Shown here one piece after another: positions 45,456-56,205 of a DNA stretch of 64,000 nucleotides. The position numbers and the translations under genes are program-made. The notes beneath the pieces were generated by a model. It saw only the letters and a list, made by a program, of their open reading frames with translations. It had not been told where the DNA came from and did no database searches. Origin of the DNA: Calycina herbarum (lineage: Eukaryota > Ascomycota > Leotiomycetes > Helotiales > Pezizellaceae); NCBI GenBank assembly GCA_001414485.1, contig LLEY01000022.1, positions 806,001-870,000 of the forward strand, written 5' to 3'. Numbering within the stretch: position 1 is the stretch's first letter; every line of letters begins with the position of its first letter.

Positions 45456-46151
45456 ATGCGTATCCAGCAATTCGTTCTGTTAGCATGCATCAGCGTCGGA
45501 CTTGCTGCTCCAGTTGCCCAGCCTGAGCCAGCTCCGGCTCCTCAAGTCGAATCATATGGTACATATGGTGGTAAGTTTTCAGTGACATTAATAATAAACC
45601 TCAAAGCTAACTATTTTGAGATTACGGAGAATACCCACCTGTTGAACCGACTCCAGCTCCTACACCTGAACCAGTGACTGGTATGTAAATTGTTTCCCAT
45701 TCTAGTCATTTAAAGAAACTTTTCTTTTTAAGAGGGTCTGTCATTACTTAAACACTGGCTATTGTTCTAGAAGACTTAGAACAATTGAAAACTCGATTTC
45801 TCTAAATATTCTCGGTTAATATTTGTAATTGTCTTGGACTGTTTCACACAAATTCCCAACGCATTTTCTTAAAGAAGTAACTAACTCACGGGACAGAATA
45901 CGGTACTTACGGGGATTACGGGACATATAAGCACAAACGTGAAGCAGAGGCATCACCAGAGCCAGCTCCAGAGCCAGTTCCCCAAGTCGAAACATACGGT
46001 ACATATGGTGGTAAGTTTTCTGAGACGTCAATAATAAACCTCAAAGCTAACTATTTCTCTTGATTACGGAGAATACCCTGATACCCCTCCCTCTGAATAT
46101 GCAAATTATGGACAGTATAAGCGTGAAGCCGCGGCCGAGGTTGCAAAGTAA
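45456..46151 (+). CDS. Small secreted Tyr/Gly-rich repeat protein with Kex2 sites; candidate RiPP precursor
   Basis: Exons 45456..45570, 45621..45680, 45897..46010 and 46072..46151 give 122 aa. A signal peptide (MRIQQFVLLACISVGLAAP) is followed by Pro/Glu/Ala spacers alternating with Tyr-rich blocks: YGTYGDYGEYPP, EYGTYGDYGTYKHKREAEA, ETYGTYGEYPD and EYANYGQYKREAAAEVAK. KR followed by EAEA or EAAA is the classical Kex2 plus dipeptidyl-aminopeptidase processing signature of secreted fungal pro-peptides. All introns have the same phase. Introns 1 and 3 and their preceding exon ends are near-identical, showing internal duplication. No known family is recognised. The divergent neighbour encodes a UstYa-type protein, which suggests but does not prove a cyclic-peptide precursor. 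It could also be a structural cell-surface protein. Confidence 0.75.
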
Positions 46152-47035
46152 AGGCTTCGTTCGGCCTCCTTTGTTGCAGCGTTTTGTCAAAACTCGATGG
46201 AATAATGGATTTTGTGGATCGGGATGGACTTGATTGAGAAATTGAAATGGGGTAGTCTGAGATGTGCAAGCGTGAACTTGGAATTTAGACGGATCACAAT
46301 CCCTTAGCAAAGTGGAGTTTTTAGTAAATAATGAATAGAACTGTAATTCTTGACTGAAAGGTGGATCAATATCAGATAAATTGTTGTGATGCTTGTTCTG
46401 GTAAGCTTTACTCACCTGGAGCTCTGATTATCGCTCCAGGTGGTAGGCGGCAGCGACATTTCTTCTCGATGTTCCAACTGTATAGCAGAATTCAAAGTGT
46501 TAATCTAAGCTTCTAGGTAAATACTTTCTATTCTTCTAAATGACTGGGATAATATTTCAAAAAAGTTAGAACAGCGAAAGCTATTCACAGCCGCTTTTGT
46601 TGTCTACCGCAAGCTTGACTTATTACTTGACGGATTACCTTGCTCTTTGCTCTACGTACAGTCATATATCTTATCACTCTAAAGCAAAACCAGGCGAGTA
46701 ATTGGAGAATCAGGAATCCGACTTTCTTTATTTTCTAAGCCTTCTGGAACAATATCTTAATCATCCCAGATTGTCTCGCATATCCAACATAAAATTAAAT
46801 CACACGAGCAATGACCAAAGTGCTTACACACAGCTATTTTATATTCAATGATCGTTCCACAACAACCTTATGGTAAAGTCGTGTTACCTGGCTCGACACA
46901 AGTCTTAGCACAAAGGCACGGGTGAGATGATCATTGACTCATTGTAATAAAACGCTAATATGCTAAGTAAACAAGTGTAACCCCAAAATCCGATGCAATG
47001 CTATCCCCAAAAAGTTTAAGTTCAAAACCAAACTT
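46152..47035. other. Intergenic, convergent Tyr-rich gene / MFS
   Basis: No gene. Two palindromic GGAACAAT/GTTAGAAC-type remnants lie at about 46468-46580 and 46690-46780. Confidence 0.5.
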
Positions 47036-48773
47036 TTAACGTGATGAACTCCTATTACGGTTCTCACTATGAGCAAATATCGGCTTCCCACTCCCGCTCT
47101 GCTTGCTGTCCAGAGAGGACCCAGAATCTTCGCTTTCATCCGACAATCTCCCAGAACCATTCTCGTGTAGCTCCGTCTCGCCATATGCAAAGGGTCTTTT
47201 GACAGAAATGGCATCCTTAGACCTAAAAACAAAAATGTCGTGATTCTCTCCGAAATAACGATCCATATCCTCGAGTTTACGGTCCGACGTTTCCGGGTAG
47301 AAGAGATAGATGATGGGAACGAAGCTAGCATTGAACACCATCCAGATGATGTAGAACCTCCACTCCAAGGCTTGGATTCCTATAAGCGTGATTTCTACCA
47401 CCATGAAGTTGCAAAGCCAATTTGCAGCCGTGCCCAATGCAGCGCCTTTCGTTCTCATAGAGCTGGAGTTGATTTCCGTGGGGTAAAGCCATGGAACTCC
47501 TTGCCAACCAATGCCGAAGAAGATGTAGTACAAGAAGAAAAAGGCGACAGAGGCTGCCCCAACCTGTTCTTGATGCGCATAACCAGGGAGTTGAGAGTAC
47601 CGAATGAGAACAGTAATGAAAACGTAGCAGAATGCCTGACCAGCCGCAGCGTAAATCATCAAGTTCCTCCTCCCTAATTTTTCAATGAAGTAGATGGCAA
47701 AACAGGAAAAGCACAAATATGACACCGAATTGATTCCAGCAATCAGGCGCGCTGTGTCGGTTAATAATTTGACAGATTCGATGAGAACGGTTGGGAGGTA
47801 GTAAGAAGTTACATTGATCCCAGAAAGCTGTTGCATGACCTGCGTGCCTACACCAAGTAGCAATCGGCGAATTGTCGATGTTCCTTTCTGATTTCCAGTT
47901 CTGCCGCGAAGAAGATCCCACCAAGAAATTGCGTTTTCGGCTTCGTAGCGGAGAGCATCTGAGATGGCTTTGACCTCTTTAGTAACCGCTAGGTCGTCAA
48001 TATCGAGACCCTCGAGATCAGCAATGATTTGTCGAGCTTTATCAATATAACCATTTGCAATAAGCCAACGTGGTGATTCCGGAAGCCAAGGAACTGTCCC
48101 GTATAGAACGAAGATAAAGACTAGCTGGAAAGCGAGAGGAAAGCGCCAGGACAAGCCCCCGCGATCCTTTGAAAATCCATAGGTAATCCAATTGGAAAGC
48201 GAAAAACCGGCAACATTTAGAATCATCTCGATCACAACGAGTTTTCCTCTCATAGAAGCTTTGGAGGTTTCCGATTGCCAGACCGGGGCCGTGGAAGTAT
48301 TCATGCCATTTCCAATGCCTGCTATTATCCGGCCTGCCATCAAAAGGCTAAATGAAGAAGCTGCGATTTGTAAAACAGCGCCCTGTTTGTGTTAGAGCTA
48401 GTAACTCATTCAAAACGAACAACTTACAATCATCATAATCGTTGTGCCAATGAGAATTATCTTTTTGCAGCCTAGTTTGTCTCCAAGCCACATGGCAACT
48501 ATCGCCCCGAGAAAGCAACCGATGTTGTAGATTGACGTGACGATTGCAATATTACTAGCATTGCCCCGAATACCAATGGTGTCCAGGAAATCATCAGTGA
48601 CAATAACACCACCTACAAGCTTTTGTTAGCTATTGAAGGAAAAGAAATTGAGGTGACTACTTGCCGAATACACCTTGGTCGTAGCCAAAAAGTGTCATAT
48701 CTGTACCACAAGCCACCGTGACCCAGAAGGTCAACCAGAAATCCGTCAAATCGAAGCTGCGGTAGGACAGCAT
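47036..48773 (-). CDS. MFS sugar-porter family transporter
   Basis: Minus-strand exons 48665..48773, 48428..48612 and 47036..48382 give 546 aa with 12 predicted membrane helices. Sugar-porter signatures are GYDQGVFGGVIVTDDFL across intron 1, WLGDKLGCKKII, RIIAGIGNGM, VPWLPESPRWLI, QQLSGINVTSYYLP, EKLGRRNLMIY and FYPETSDRKLEDMD. The C-terminal cytoplasmic tail is Ser/Asp/Glu-rich. The start at 48773 fits the family; the frame stays open upstream to 49037 with hydrophobic sequence that I regard as non-coding. Intron 1 (48613..48664) has a GC donor (GGCAAGT). Substrate not predictable beyond sugar or sugar-like. It is convergent with the Tyr-rich peptide gene. Confidence 0.93.
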
Positions 48774-50093
48774 GGTGAAAATCCGTGAAGAGAAACCAAA
48801 TATAATAGGAATGAAATAAAAATAGCCAAGAAGCTTTAAAGTGTTTTTCGAGGAAAGCTTAGCGATTGAATATACGAAAGTGAGGGCTCTCACCCTCTTA
48901 TTATACCCTTCTTGTAGGCAAACTATGTTTATGAACCATGCGAGGCTGTCAACCTGAAAGCTTGTATTGAAACAAGATGGAATAACAACAAGAGCTGAAA
49001 GCAGGATACTCCCTTCTAGAACACACAATTGGAACATCTGAGGGGAAATTTCACCATGGAATTAGTGGATATGGCAATGGAAGCTGTAAAGAAGAAGCGC
49101 CGCTAGCTCAATGCCTTCCAAACTAGAAGTTCAAATGAAGCTTTCCCGGTATTCGGCAAGCTTCGAGAGAGGCGTTCTCCCAGTGCGGGGACATTACGGA
49201 AAACGAAACGACTCCGCTTTCAAAGGCGCCACCCGCCCCAAATGATATCAGCTAGCAATAAATGGGTTGCTTCCACACTTCTCGGCTTTACTAGTTTGCA
49301 GTTGATGCTATTCAGGGCTGAAAAAAGTGGTGATGCAATAATGAGTTGTGGGTACCCCACGAAAGATCAGATTTCCGGAGTGCATATGTAAAGCCAGTAC
49401 GCGGGATAGCGTTTGCGGGGTTTGAAAATGTGTTTTACTAACTCGCTTGGGGAAGGGGTTGGCGCCGAATAATAAAAACGACTAAAAGTATGCAAGCAAT
49501 AGTATCAATCGAAGGAATAACAGTGCAAAATATGTCTCTCACAACGCAAGAAAACGGCTGTGAAAATCCAGACACCTTTCAGCTGTCAGTCATAAAAACC
49601 TGGAGTATGGAAATTCTGGGGTTTAGCGTCCTTGACTCATGGCATCATGCATTTGCCATTGGGTCGTCATTCCTAGGGCTGCGATGGGGCCAACACACGC
49701 CTCGAAAAGAAAGGACCGATTATTGCTGAGCGTGGAGAACTTTTGTTGTTACAGAAGTGAGGATATTTTGAACGGTGGTCCTGGGCTGATTATTGTGGAT
49801 TTATGCCAGTTGTATGAGGAGAACTGGCAACGAGCTGGAGCCCATACAATTAATTCGCAAGTAGCCAATTGGAAAGAGCTGTTAACAGCTCGCATGTCTC
49901 CTCGGCTTTACTCGATCAAGTCACCGAAAAGAAAATTGCGTATATGTATGGCATTCGACCGAAAACCAGCGCTCGACTGTGTCAGGCTCCTAGGGAAAGG
50001 AAGTCATAAATAAACTGCTTCCAAGTTCCGTTGCAAGAAAATGAGAGGAGATTAAAAGAAGCTGAAGTGAGGCACCACCGAGTACCATTATTC

Positions 50094-50416
50094 ATTTCAT
50101 TTATCTACTCCAAATATCTAGAGCGATGAAATAAAATACCAGAAACCACAACGTTTTTATTATCCCGGTATCTTTCGTTGTTTTAATTTATTGTTCCAAA
50201 CAACTAGAATAATAAAGTAAAATACTAGGGTGTCTTCTTACATGACAAGAAGCTATATCCTTTTGTTATCTTCGTACCTTCATTTCCTTCTAAATAACTA
50301 GAATAATGAAGTAAAATAATCAGGTTACGCAAATAGAAGATGTAATCCTTTGTCATCCCAGCATCCTGTTTCATTTCATTTAATTATTCCAAACGACTAG
50401 AACAACGAAATAATAC
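50094..50416. repeat. Tandem array of four palindromic units, about 95-bp period
   Basis: A roughly 45-bp unit, TTTCATTTA..ATTCCAAACAACTAGAATAATGAAATAAAATAC-like, recurs at about 50094, 50179, 50270 and 50372. Each unit is itself an imperfect inverted repeat (TTTCATTT with AAATGAAA-like ends). Spacers share TCCTTTTGTTATC / TCCTTTGTCATC. Confidence 0.65.
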
Positions 50417-51911
50417 GCCCTTTCTTTTCTGATACAAATAGAAGGTCGACTTTACCTCGGATGAGGCAGATACCCAACCATTGTAAAATGAAGTGAGGGG
50501 GGAAGAAAATCCAGAAATCAATCGTCGCACGACGTAGCAAATTATTCTTGCAAATAGCTCAACATAATATAGAAAGAGAAGGATAACAAAGATGAGGACT
50601 GAATCTGCTACAATTCATCAATCCAACACTTGGTGCCTTGGGACAAAAGAAATGAATGCGATAATCCTCCTTCATCTGTTGACCAGCTGCGAGTAAAATC
50701 TTTGGCACAAGTCTTCATCTGTGAAAGTGGTACTTCTCGTCAGGGCCGCATTCGCTCGGAGGTCGAGGTTCCGTCGTTCCTTCCCTGACTTGATCTCGAC
50801 CCTCGACCACAGGAGACCGAGAGACGCTGAGTTCGCTCCTTCCCTCTCTGCCTCGGTGAGCACAGTGTTTGGGGGAAGGCGCAACCTCTCGGCTCGACCT
50901 CCTCGGGAGTGGAGGTCGCTCCTTCCTCACCCAATATCGCGCCGCGACGACTTGAACGAGAAGGGAAGGCATGAATCCCTGTCCACTCCAGAGTATAAAC
51001 ACCCTCCCTCTTCTCCTCCCCATATACAAAAATTTTCGTCGTCGAAAACGTATCGCGGGGGGGTGGGATTCTGGAGGGCGATCGTTTCTCGGACTTCCTT
51101 TTCGTTGCCTGATTCCGAATCTTGACCTGAAATGAAATTGTGATCAGCCCCTCTGGACTTTCAGCTCATGGAGTACAATACTTCTTGCGTCAACATCCGC
51201 CCGTGGCGTTCTCCCTGAGCTCCCAAATATTGGGTTCGCAGGTTCTTAAGAGGATAGACATGACATTGCTCTCCACGCACTCTTCTGTCATATTTTGCAA
51301 AACAGTCTGGAATAATCATAAGTATTGCTCTAAGATGTTTAAAAAGGATTAGCAACTCGATTTCTTAATTCTCCCCACCATTTAATTAATAGTGGGAGAC
51401 AGTGGAGGCAATCGAATGAACATCTACGTGACCTACGCAAAAATTAGGAGAGCGCTGAGGAATCTGCCCAAGAATTTTACGGTGTCAAAATAATACTGAC
51501 TTGATTAACTCAATCTGCGTATGCGATACCTGACCTTATCAGAAGATATTCCTCAACGTTGAGAGATACCTGGAGCTGTACGCCGTCCTCAACTCCTCGC
51601 GCTCAGCTTTCAATTTGATGCCAAAGATTAAGACGCCGAAGATGTTGCACGCGAAACAAAAGGTAAAAGAAGGTAAAAGAAGAAGACAGCGACAACCATG
51701 AACCAAACAAAGCAGGAGTAGTGAGGCTGAGAAGACATGATTGCGTTGAGGACTGAAACGACTTGGTTGTTTTCCGTGTTGGTTTTGCGTCTGAGGACCG
51801 AGACTTGGTTGTTTTCTGTGGGGATCAAGTGTCTGAAGACTAATCGATTTGTGTTTGGTTGTATTTTTACGTAGAGATCAAGTTGGTCTTATAGTTGGGA
51901 TAGGATTATAG

Positions 51912-52133
51912 AAGGATCTCGGTAGACGTTGTAATATAGAAGACTCGCGTTGGTGGTCGTGATATAGGAGAATATTTTTGATAGTTCCGATATAGGAGCG
52001 TCTCTTTGATAGTCGTGAGGTAGAAGATCTTGGTAGACGCTGTAATATGGAAGACTATCGTTGGTAGTCGTGATGTAGGAGAATATTTTAGATGGTTCTG
52101 ATATGGGAGAGTCTCTTTGAGGTTGCTGGAATC
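51912..52133. repeat. 111-bp tandem duplication, open on the minus strand
   Basis: Two units (51912-52022 and 52023-52133). Landmarks in each are GGTAGACG(T/C)TGTAATAT, GTCGTGAT(A/G)TAGGAGAATATTT and AGTCTCTTTGA/CGTCTCTTTGA. Because 111 is a multiple of 3, the minus strand stays open through both and yields two 37-residue repeats (core KIFSYITTTN). A 113-aa minus ORF (51889-52230) results; whether it is expressed is unknown. Confidence 0.6.
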
Positions 52134-52649
52134 GAATCGAGAGGGGCGATATTTGTGGAAAATTAAGGCCAGTGCTAGCTGAGGCGTGATGGATGCTGCT
52201 AACATATGACTCTTTACTCGGGAACTCCACAAATTTATGGAAAGCAACTGTATTTGCTGTAATCCGCTGGCACTGAATTATATCCGGTCTAGAAGCATCC
52301 CTATTTAGTTTTGGAAAATGCTAGGGCTCTCGTTAGGGGAGGATAATTCGAAGGGGAACTGCACCTCTTGCATATTCTAGTAAGAAGCTGAATCTATATT
52401 CTTATTCTACCTAGACTATTCTTGTAATTAATGCCTTCTTCTGTCTTGAACATTCTTGCAATCGCATTCTCATTCCCTTATCCCTTACGACCTGAGGTCA
52501 TAAAAGTTATGATATAGTAATAAGTGGTTCGCGGCGGTGGAGGAAGTTGGTACGAGCAGAAGTGTTGTTGCGTTCAAGTCTCATTTGGGTGGGGCAACCA
52601 GAGCCTCATTGCAACCCCTGCACGGCAATTACCCAGTAACACTACCACA

Positions 52650-52876
52650 GTGGGTGTACCTACGAATTCATGATCTGGTCTATACTAAAACGAATCTTCT
52701 TTGCAAGTAGCATAGCAACGAATAACCTATTTTAAGAATTTCTAAAACCACTGAAGGACTTCAGGGGAGCGTCAATAGTACAGCTGAGATTTAGTTTAGC
52801 AAAATAGCTCACCTGGTTGTTCCCAATTTACTATTATTTTCCGTGCACGAACCAGATCATGAATTTGTACACCCAC
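52650..52876. mobile_element. MITE-like element with about 26-bp terminal inverted repeats
   Basis: GTGGGTGTAC at 52650 followed by AATTCATGATCTGGT is mirrored at the right end as ACCAGATCATGAATT then GTACACCCAC ending at 52876; the left arm carries a few extra bases. Length about 227 bp, no ORF inside. Outward similarity of the flanks (CACTACCACA / TGGTGCTA) may extend the repeats. Superfamily not assigned. Confidence 0.75.
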
Positions 52877-53262
52877 TGGTGCTACTACCCATCAACCGAA
52901 AATACCAACGATTAAAGGGTTTGTTGATGGGTCCGTTGATGGGTTCTTCAAAGCCATCTAATCTCTTCTATCACTACGCCTATAATGTGTAAATCTTATA
53001 TCATACACAGAAACCTGCGTGAATTGAGAATGGTAGATCACTGAGAGACGAAAAATCTACAACCGAGGATCTACCAGAGACCTTACTTTAATATAATTCG
53101 TCACTGAACTCAACCAAACAAACATACACCAACACAAACCAACACACCTGAACCCTGGACTCATTTTTCCTCTACCACTGAAAAACTCACTTGGCCGTCA
53201 TCACTTCATCGCCGTCACTCAAACGTCTGCATAACCTCGTGGGACATCTGCCACTTCTCAAA

Positions 53263-53730
53263 ATGGAGAACTTAACCAGAAGAGAAAGATCATCATTCAC
53301 CCCTCTACCCCGAATCCCCTCTCTATACAAACCCCCGCATGGCTTATTAAGCCCCGAAAAAGCACCCAACCTCTCGACAAATATTTCTGAACCCACCAAC
53401 AGAACCGAAAATCAAGAACCCCCTACCGACTTATTAATCCGCAATCCTAAATCAACTAAGTCACGTACTAAACCTCGACGATCAGCTGCTCTCGACAAGA
53501 AAGAATCAGCCACGAAAGAAGGTACCATTTCTGCAAATGTTGCTCGAGTTATCGGTTGTGTGAGTGAATATCTCCACAGCCAAATTGACCAGCCATCATC
53601 CTCCGCGTGGCAGCAATTCCCACTCAATAACGAAGAATACGTGACTTTGTTAGAAGAGGTCAAGAAACAATCAACTCCCTTCCAAGAATTCTGGGACCAC
53701 ACGCTTAGGTATATCTTCCTAGGCCAATAA
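53263..53730 (+). CDS. Hypothetical protein, basic and low-complexity N-terminus
   Basis: Single exon, 155 aa from the ATG at 53263 (context TCAAAATGG). The frame is open upstream but has no earlier ATG. The first 100 residues are Pro/Ser/Thr/Lys/Arg-rich. The C-terminal 55 residues look folded: ISANVARVIGCVSEYLHSQ, WQQFPLNNEEYVTLLEEVKK, FQEFWDHTLRYIFLGQ. The WxxFPLxxEEY pattern recalls N-termini of longer fungal hypothetical proteins, so this may be a truncated member. Function unknown; expression not shown. Confidence 0.45.
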   Translation: MENLTRRERSSFTPLPRIPSLYKPPHGLLSPEKAPNLSTNISEPTNRTENQEPPTDLLIRNPKSTKSRTKPRRSAALDKKESATKEGTISANVARVIGCVSEYLHSQIDQPSSSAWQQFPLNNEEYVTLLEEVKKQSTPFQEFWDHTLRYIFLGQ

Positions 53731-54715
53731 GTTATAACAAAAGTTGCAACTATTTTAATTACTGTGTTGTGGTTTTATTTTGAATTTAAGACTATTTTTC
53801 TCGGGTTTAAATTCCGACTTTTTTTCCGTCCCAGTAGAGCTACTATCTGAATTGGATTCCGTTAAATCGAGGCCACCAGGCACTATAAGATAGAGTTCGC
53901 ATACCTGGTTTCAATTTCAGATTGAATGCTAACATAGCCTAGGGAATTATACAATTTTCAAGCTCTTCCGAATCCTTCTCCTGCATCCTTCTCCCGAAGC
54001 CCTCAAATCCGAATCCATACCTCATTTGCGCTCGATCAACGCTATTGCCCCTCTACATTTCATGCCCCTAGGAATGTATGGTCTTCATACCAGTGACAGC
54101 GCGATATATCCCCCACCGACAGCCTCGCCCACCATCTGCGGATGAATGGGAAAAAGTCATCTCATGCTTACCTTTATTGTAAGCTCTGAGCGAACCTGTT
54201 ATGGTTTTGTTGTACCCTACTGCCGGGCGAGGTGGTTTTGTACAAGCTTGTGGACTTTGAGTGAGGGGCTTGGATATCACAGTACACCATGGTAATGGCG
54301 GCAGTGTAGCCATGGGACGACCGCAGTTCAACGACGCTTCTTTGCAAATTGCTTAGGGAACTTGTTCTTCTTTTTGGAGGGAATGGATATGCGAAATCTG
54401 GACAGGGCGAGCGTATGTCCCCCTTCCTGATGTTCTTGAATTGAATGACAAAACTAACATGAACGCAGGAATTTATCGCGAAGTCCCCAGCGTTAGGATT
54501 CCCGGTGGATCAGAGGATGTGATGCTTGATTTAACCATACGTCAACTAGTGAAGAATTTCCAACGTAAGACGAAGGAATTAGAGAAAGCCACGGGATCAT
54601 CTAAATTATAATGATGGGAATACCATCACATCTATTCATATCTGTTCTATTATCCCAATCCCGTGCTAGTTGTTGTTTGTCTCGTTCCATCCCTTTTTGC
54701 TTTCCAATACCACTA
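53731..54715. other. Intergenic with unassigned ORF fragments
   Basis: A minus-strand frame at 54068-54331 with a possible 45-bp intron (54130-54174), and a plus-strand donor/branch/acceptor set near 54413-54469 (GTATGT, CTAAC, GCAG), suggest decayed or unrecognised exons. Neither encodes a recognisable domain. Confidence 0.35.
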
Positions 54716-56205
54716 TCAGAAAATAGCAACAGCATTAGGTGGACTCGCAACCCCACCAGTAACGTTACACACCTCACTACTAAGAAAGAAACTCCATCGT
54801 CCAGTCTCTTTACAATGCTCAGCCAATTTCTCCAAGTCGAAGAGTTCACCGATTGGCATACCCCAACCTGCAAGGAGGACCTCGTGGAGAAGAAGTTTTG
54901 GGTTTGAAGATGCTTTGGTTCGTTAGTTGACATATTGGAAGGATATTCGAGTTAAGGAGGGATAGCAGAAAGAGGAAGAACATACGCCAGCACTCAAAAC
55001 TCGGTTGATCCCCAGCACAAGCACTGAAATGCTCCCAAATCCATTTCACCATCTCCTCACTCTGTTCGACGCCTCCAAAATGAGGTGGCATTACGTCTTT
55101 TAGTTTACTTGCCTCCTCGTCACTTTTGGTATCGAGGACTTCTTTGTAGCCTATTCCATATTAGTCTCTTCTTCATTTCACGATACCTTTCGAAGGGAAG
55201 GCTTATGGTCACATACCAGTTCTCGTAAAAAGTATGTCTCCAAATTTGATCTCAGTCCCTTGTGCTTTCGCAACAGCAAGCAACTCTTCCAAAGTAATAG
55301 ATCCGCTTTCGAATGGATCATATTTCTTAGGTGTAGGTTGAGCGAGACGCCAGGAGTGGTAGTCTAGAAGGACTGCTCTTCCTATGATGCCTCTTTTTGC
55401 CATTTCTATTCGTTTGGGGGAAATATTAGCATGGGGTCTTTGAAGACCTTGTTAAGTAAGGAAGTCTGAAATTTATTGGTTTTTGGTTGTAGAGTTTACG
55501 AACCTTGGATTCCCAAGACCTCAGTCCCAGAATCTTTAGTCACAGTTCGAGTAGCAATCTTCCCCTTCCCAAGAGTCGGACCATGGATATCCTGTGGCGT
55601 TGTGCCGTTATAGTGAAGGCCTTCCTTCTGGTACGCAAAATGACGGAGACCATCCCATTGTGTGGAGACCTTTCAATCAGAATCTCATCAGTAACAAATT
55701 TTTTAAACCCCCAGCATATTCTGTCCTGAAATAAGGAAATCCAAAAACGAACCTGAGAATTAAAAGTCCAAACATCATCATTAACAACCCTTGGTCCCTT
55801 CAAAACCAACTCCTGATGAAACAACTCCCTCCCAAAAAACGCCTTCCCACTCGGAGTTTGCAGATTCAAAGGTGCATCGAGACCGATTCTTACACCGGTT
55901 AGGATCTCGGATTTGGCCGAGTTGGCAACTGTTTTCCCAATTAATATACCTTATAATTTCTCATCCACCTCTTCTCCCTTCTATCTTGCTCCATGAGTCG
56001 CGTGAGGAAAAGGAAAATGAAATGAAGGAAATGGTAGATAGGATCAGGGGGACAAACCATGCTCATCACTCAACCGATTCAAAGCCCCCAACTGATCCCC
56101 TTCACCATAAAGTCCCCAAGCCGAAAGATAAGGATCTTCCTTTCTCAAAGGTAGCGCGTCGAATGGTGGGATGCCATTCTCGTTCTTTTCACCTGTGTAG
56201 CTCAT
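54716..56205 (-). CDS. Cyclase-family protein (kynurenine formamidase-like fold)
   Basis: Six minus-strand exons: 56058..56205, 55753..55928, 55504..55669, 55217..55405, 54986..55150, 54716..54912, giving 346 aa. The putative-cyclase family is metal-dependent; members include bacterial kynurenine formamidase and many fungal proteins of unknown substrate. Family signatures are DPYLSAWGLYGEGDQLGALN at the N-terminus, VSTQWDGLRHFAYQKEGLHY (metal-binding Asp/His region), WAKRG-equivalent EMAKRGIIGRAVLLDYHSW, GDILFTRTGY, and LLHEVLLAGWGMPIGELFDL near the end. The C-terminus NVTGGVASPPNAVAIF is intact. No gene for a pathway partner adjoins it. Confidence 0.9.

Larger units (their letters stand above)
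48774..53262. other. 4.5-kb gene-poor, repeat-rich region
   Basis: No gene supported. Contains the palindromic array at 50094-50416, a GC-rich block at 50730-51070 with open frames on both strands and a TATA-like TATAAAC at 50994, a 111-bp tandem duplication at 51912-52133 and a MITE-like element at 52650-52876. Confidence 0.55.

Noticed and set aside
48774..49037. Upstream N-terminal extension of the MFS transporter
   Set aside because: Family proteins begin near the 48773 ATG; the extension is hydrophobic but non-conserved and has no clear start context.
50721..51125. 134-codon plus ORF and several minus ORFs in the GC-rich island
   Set aside because: All frames are open there; Arg/Ser/Pro-rich translations without similarity.
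54068..54600. Spliced small gene(s) on either strand
   Set aside because: Plausible splice signals but no recognisable protein; left as intergenic.
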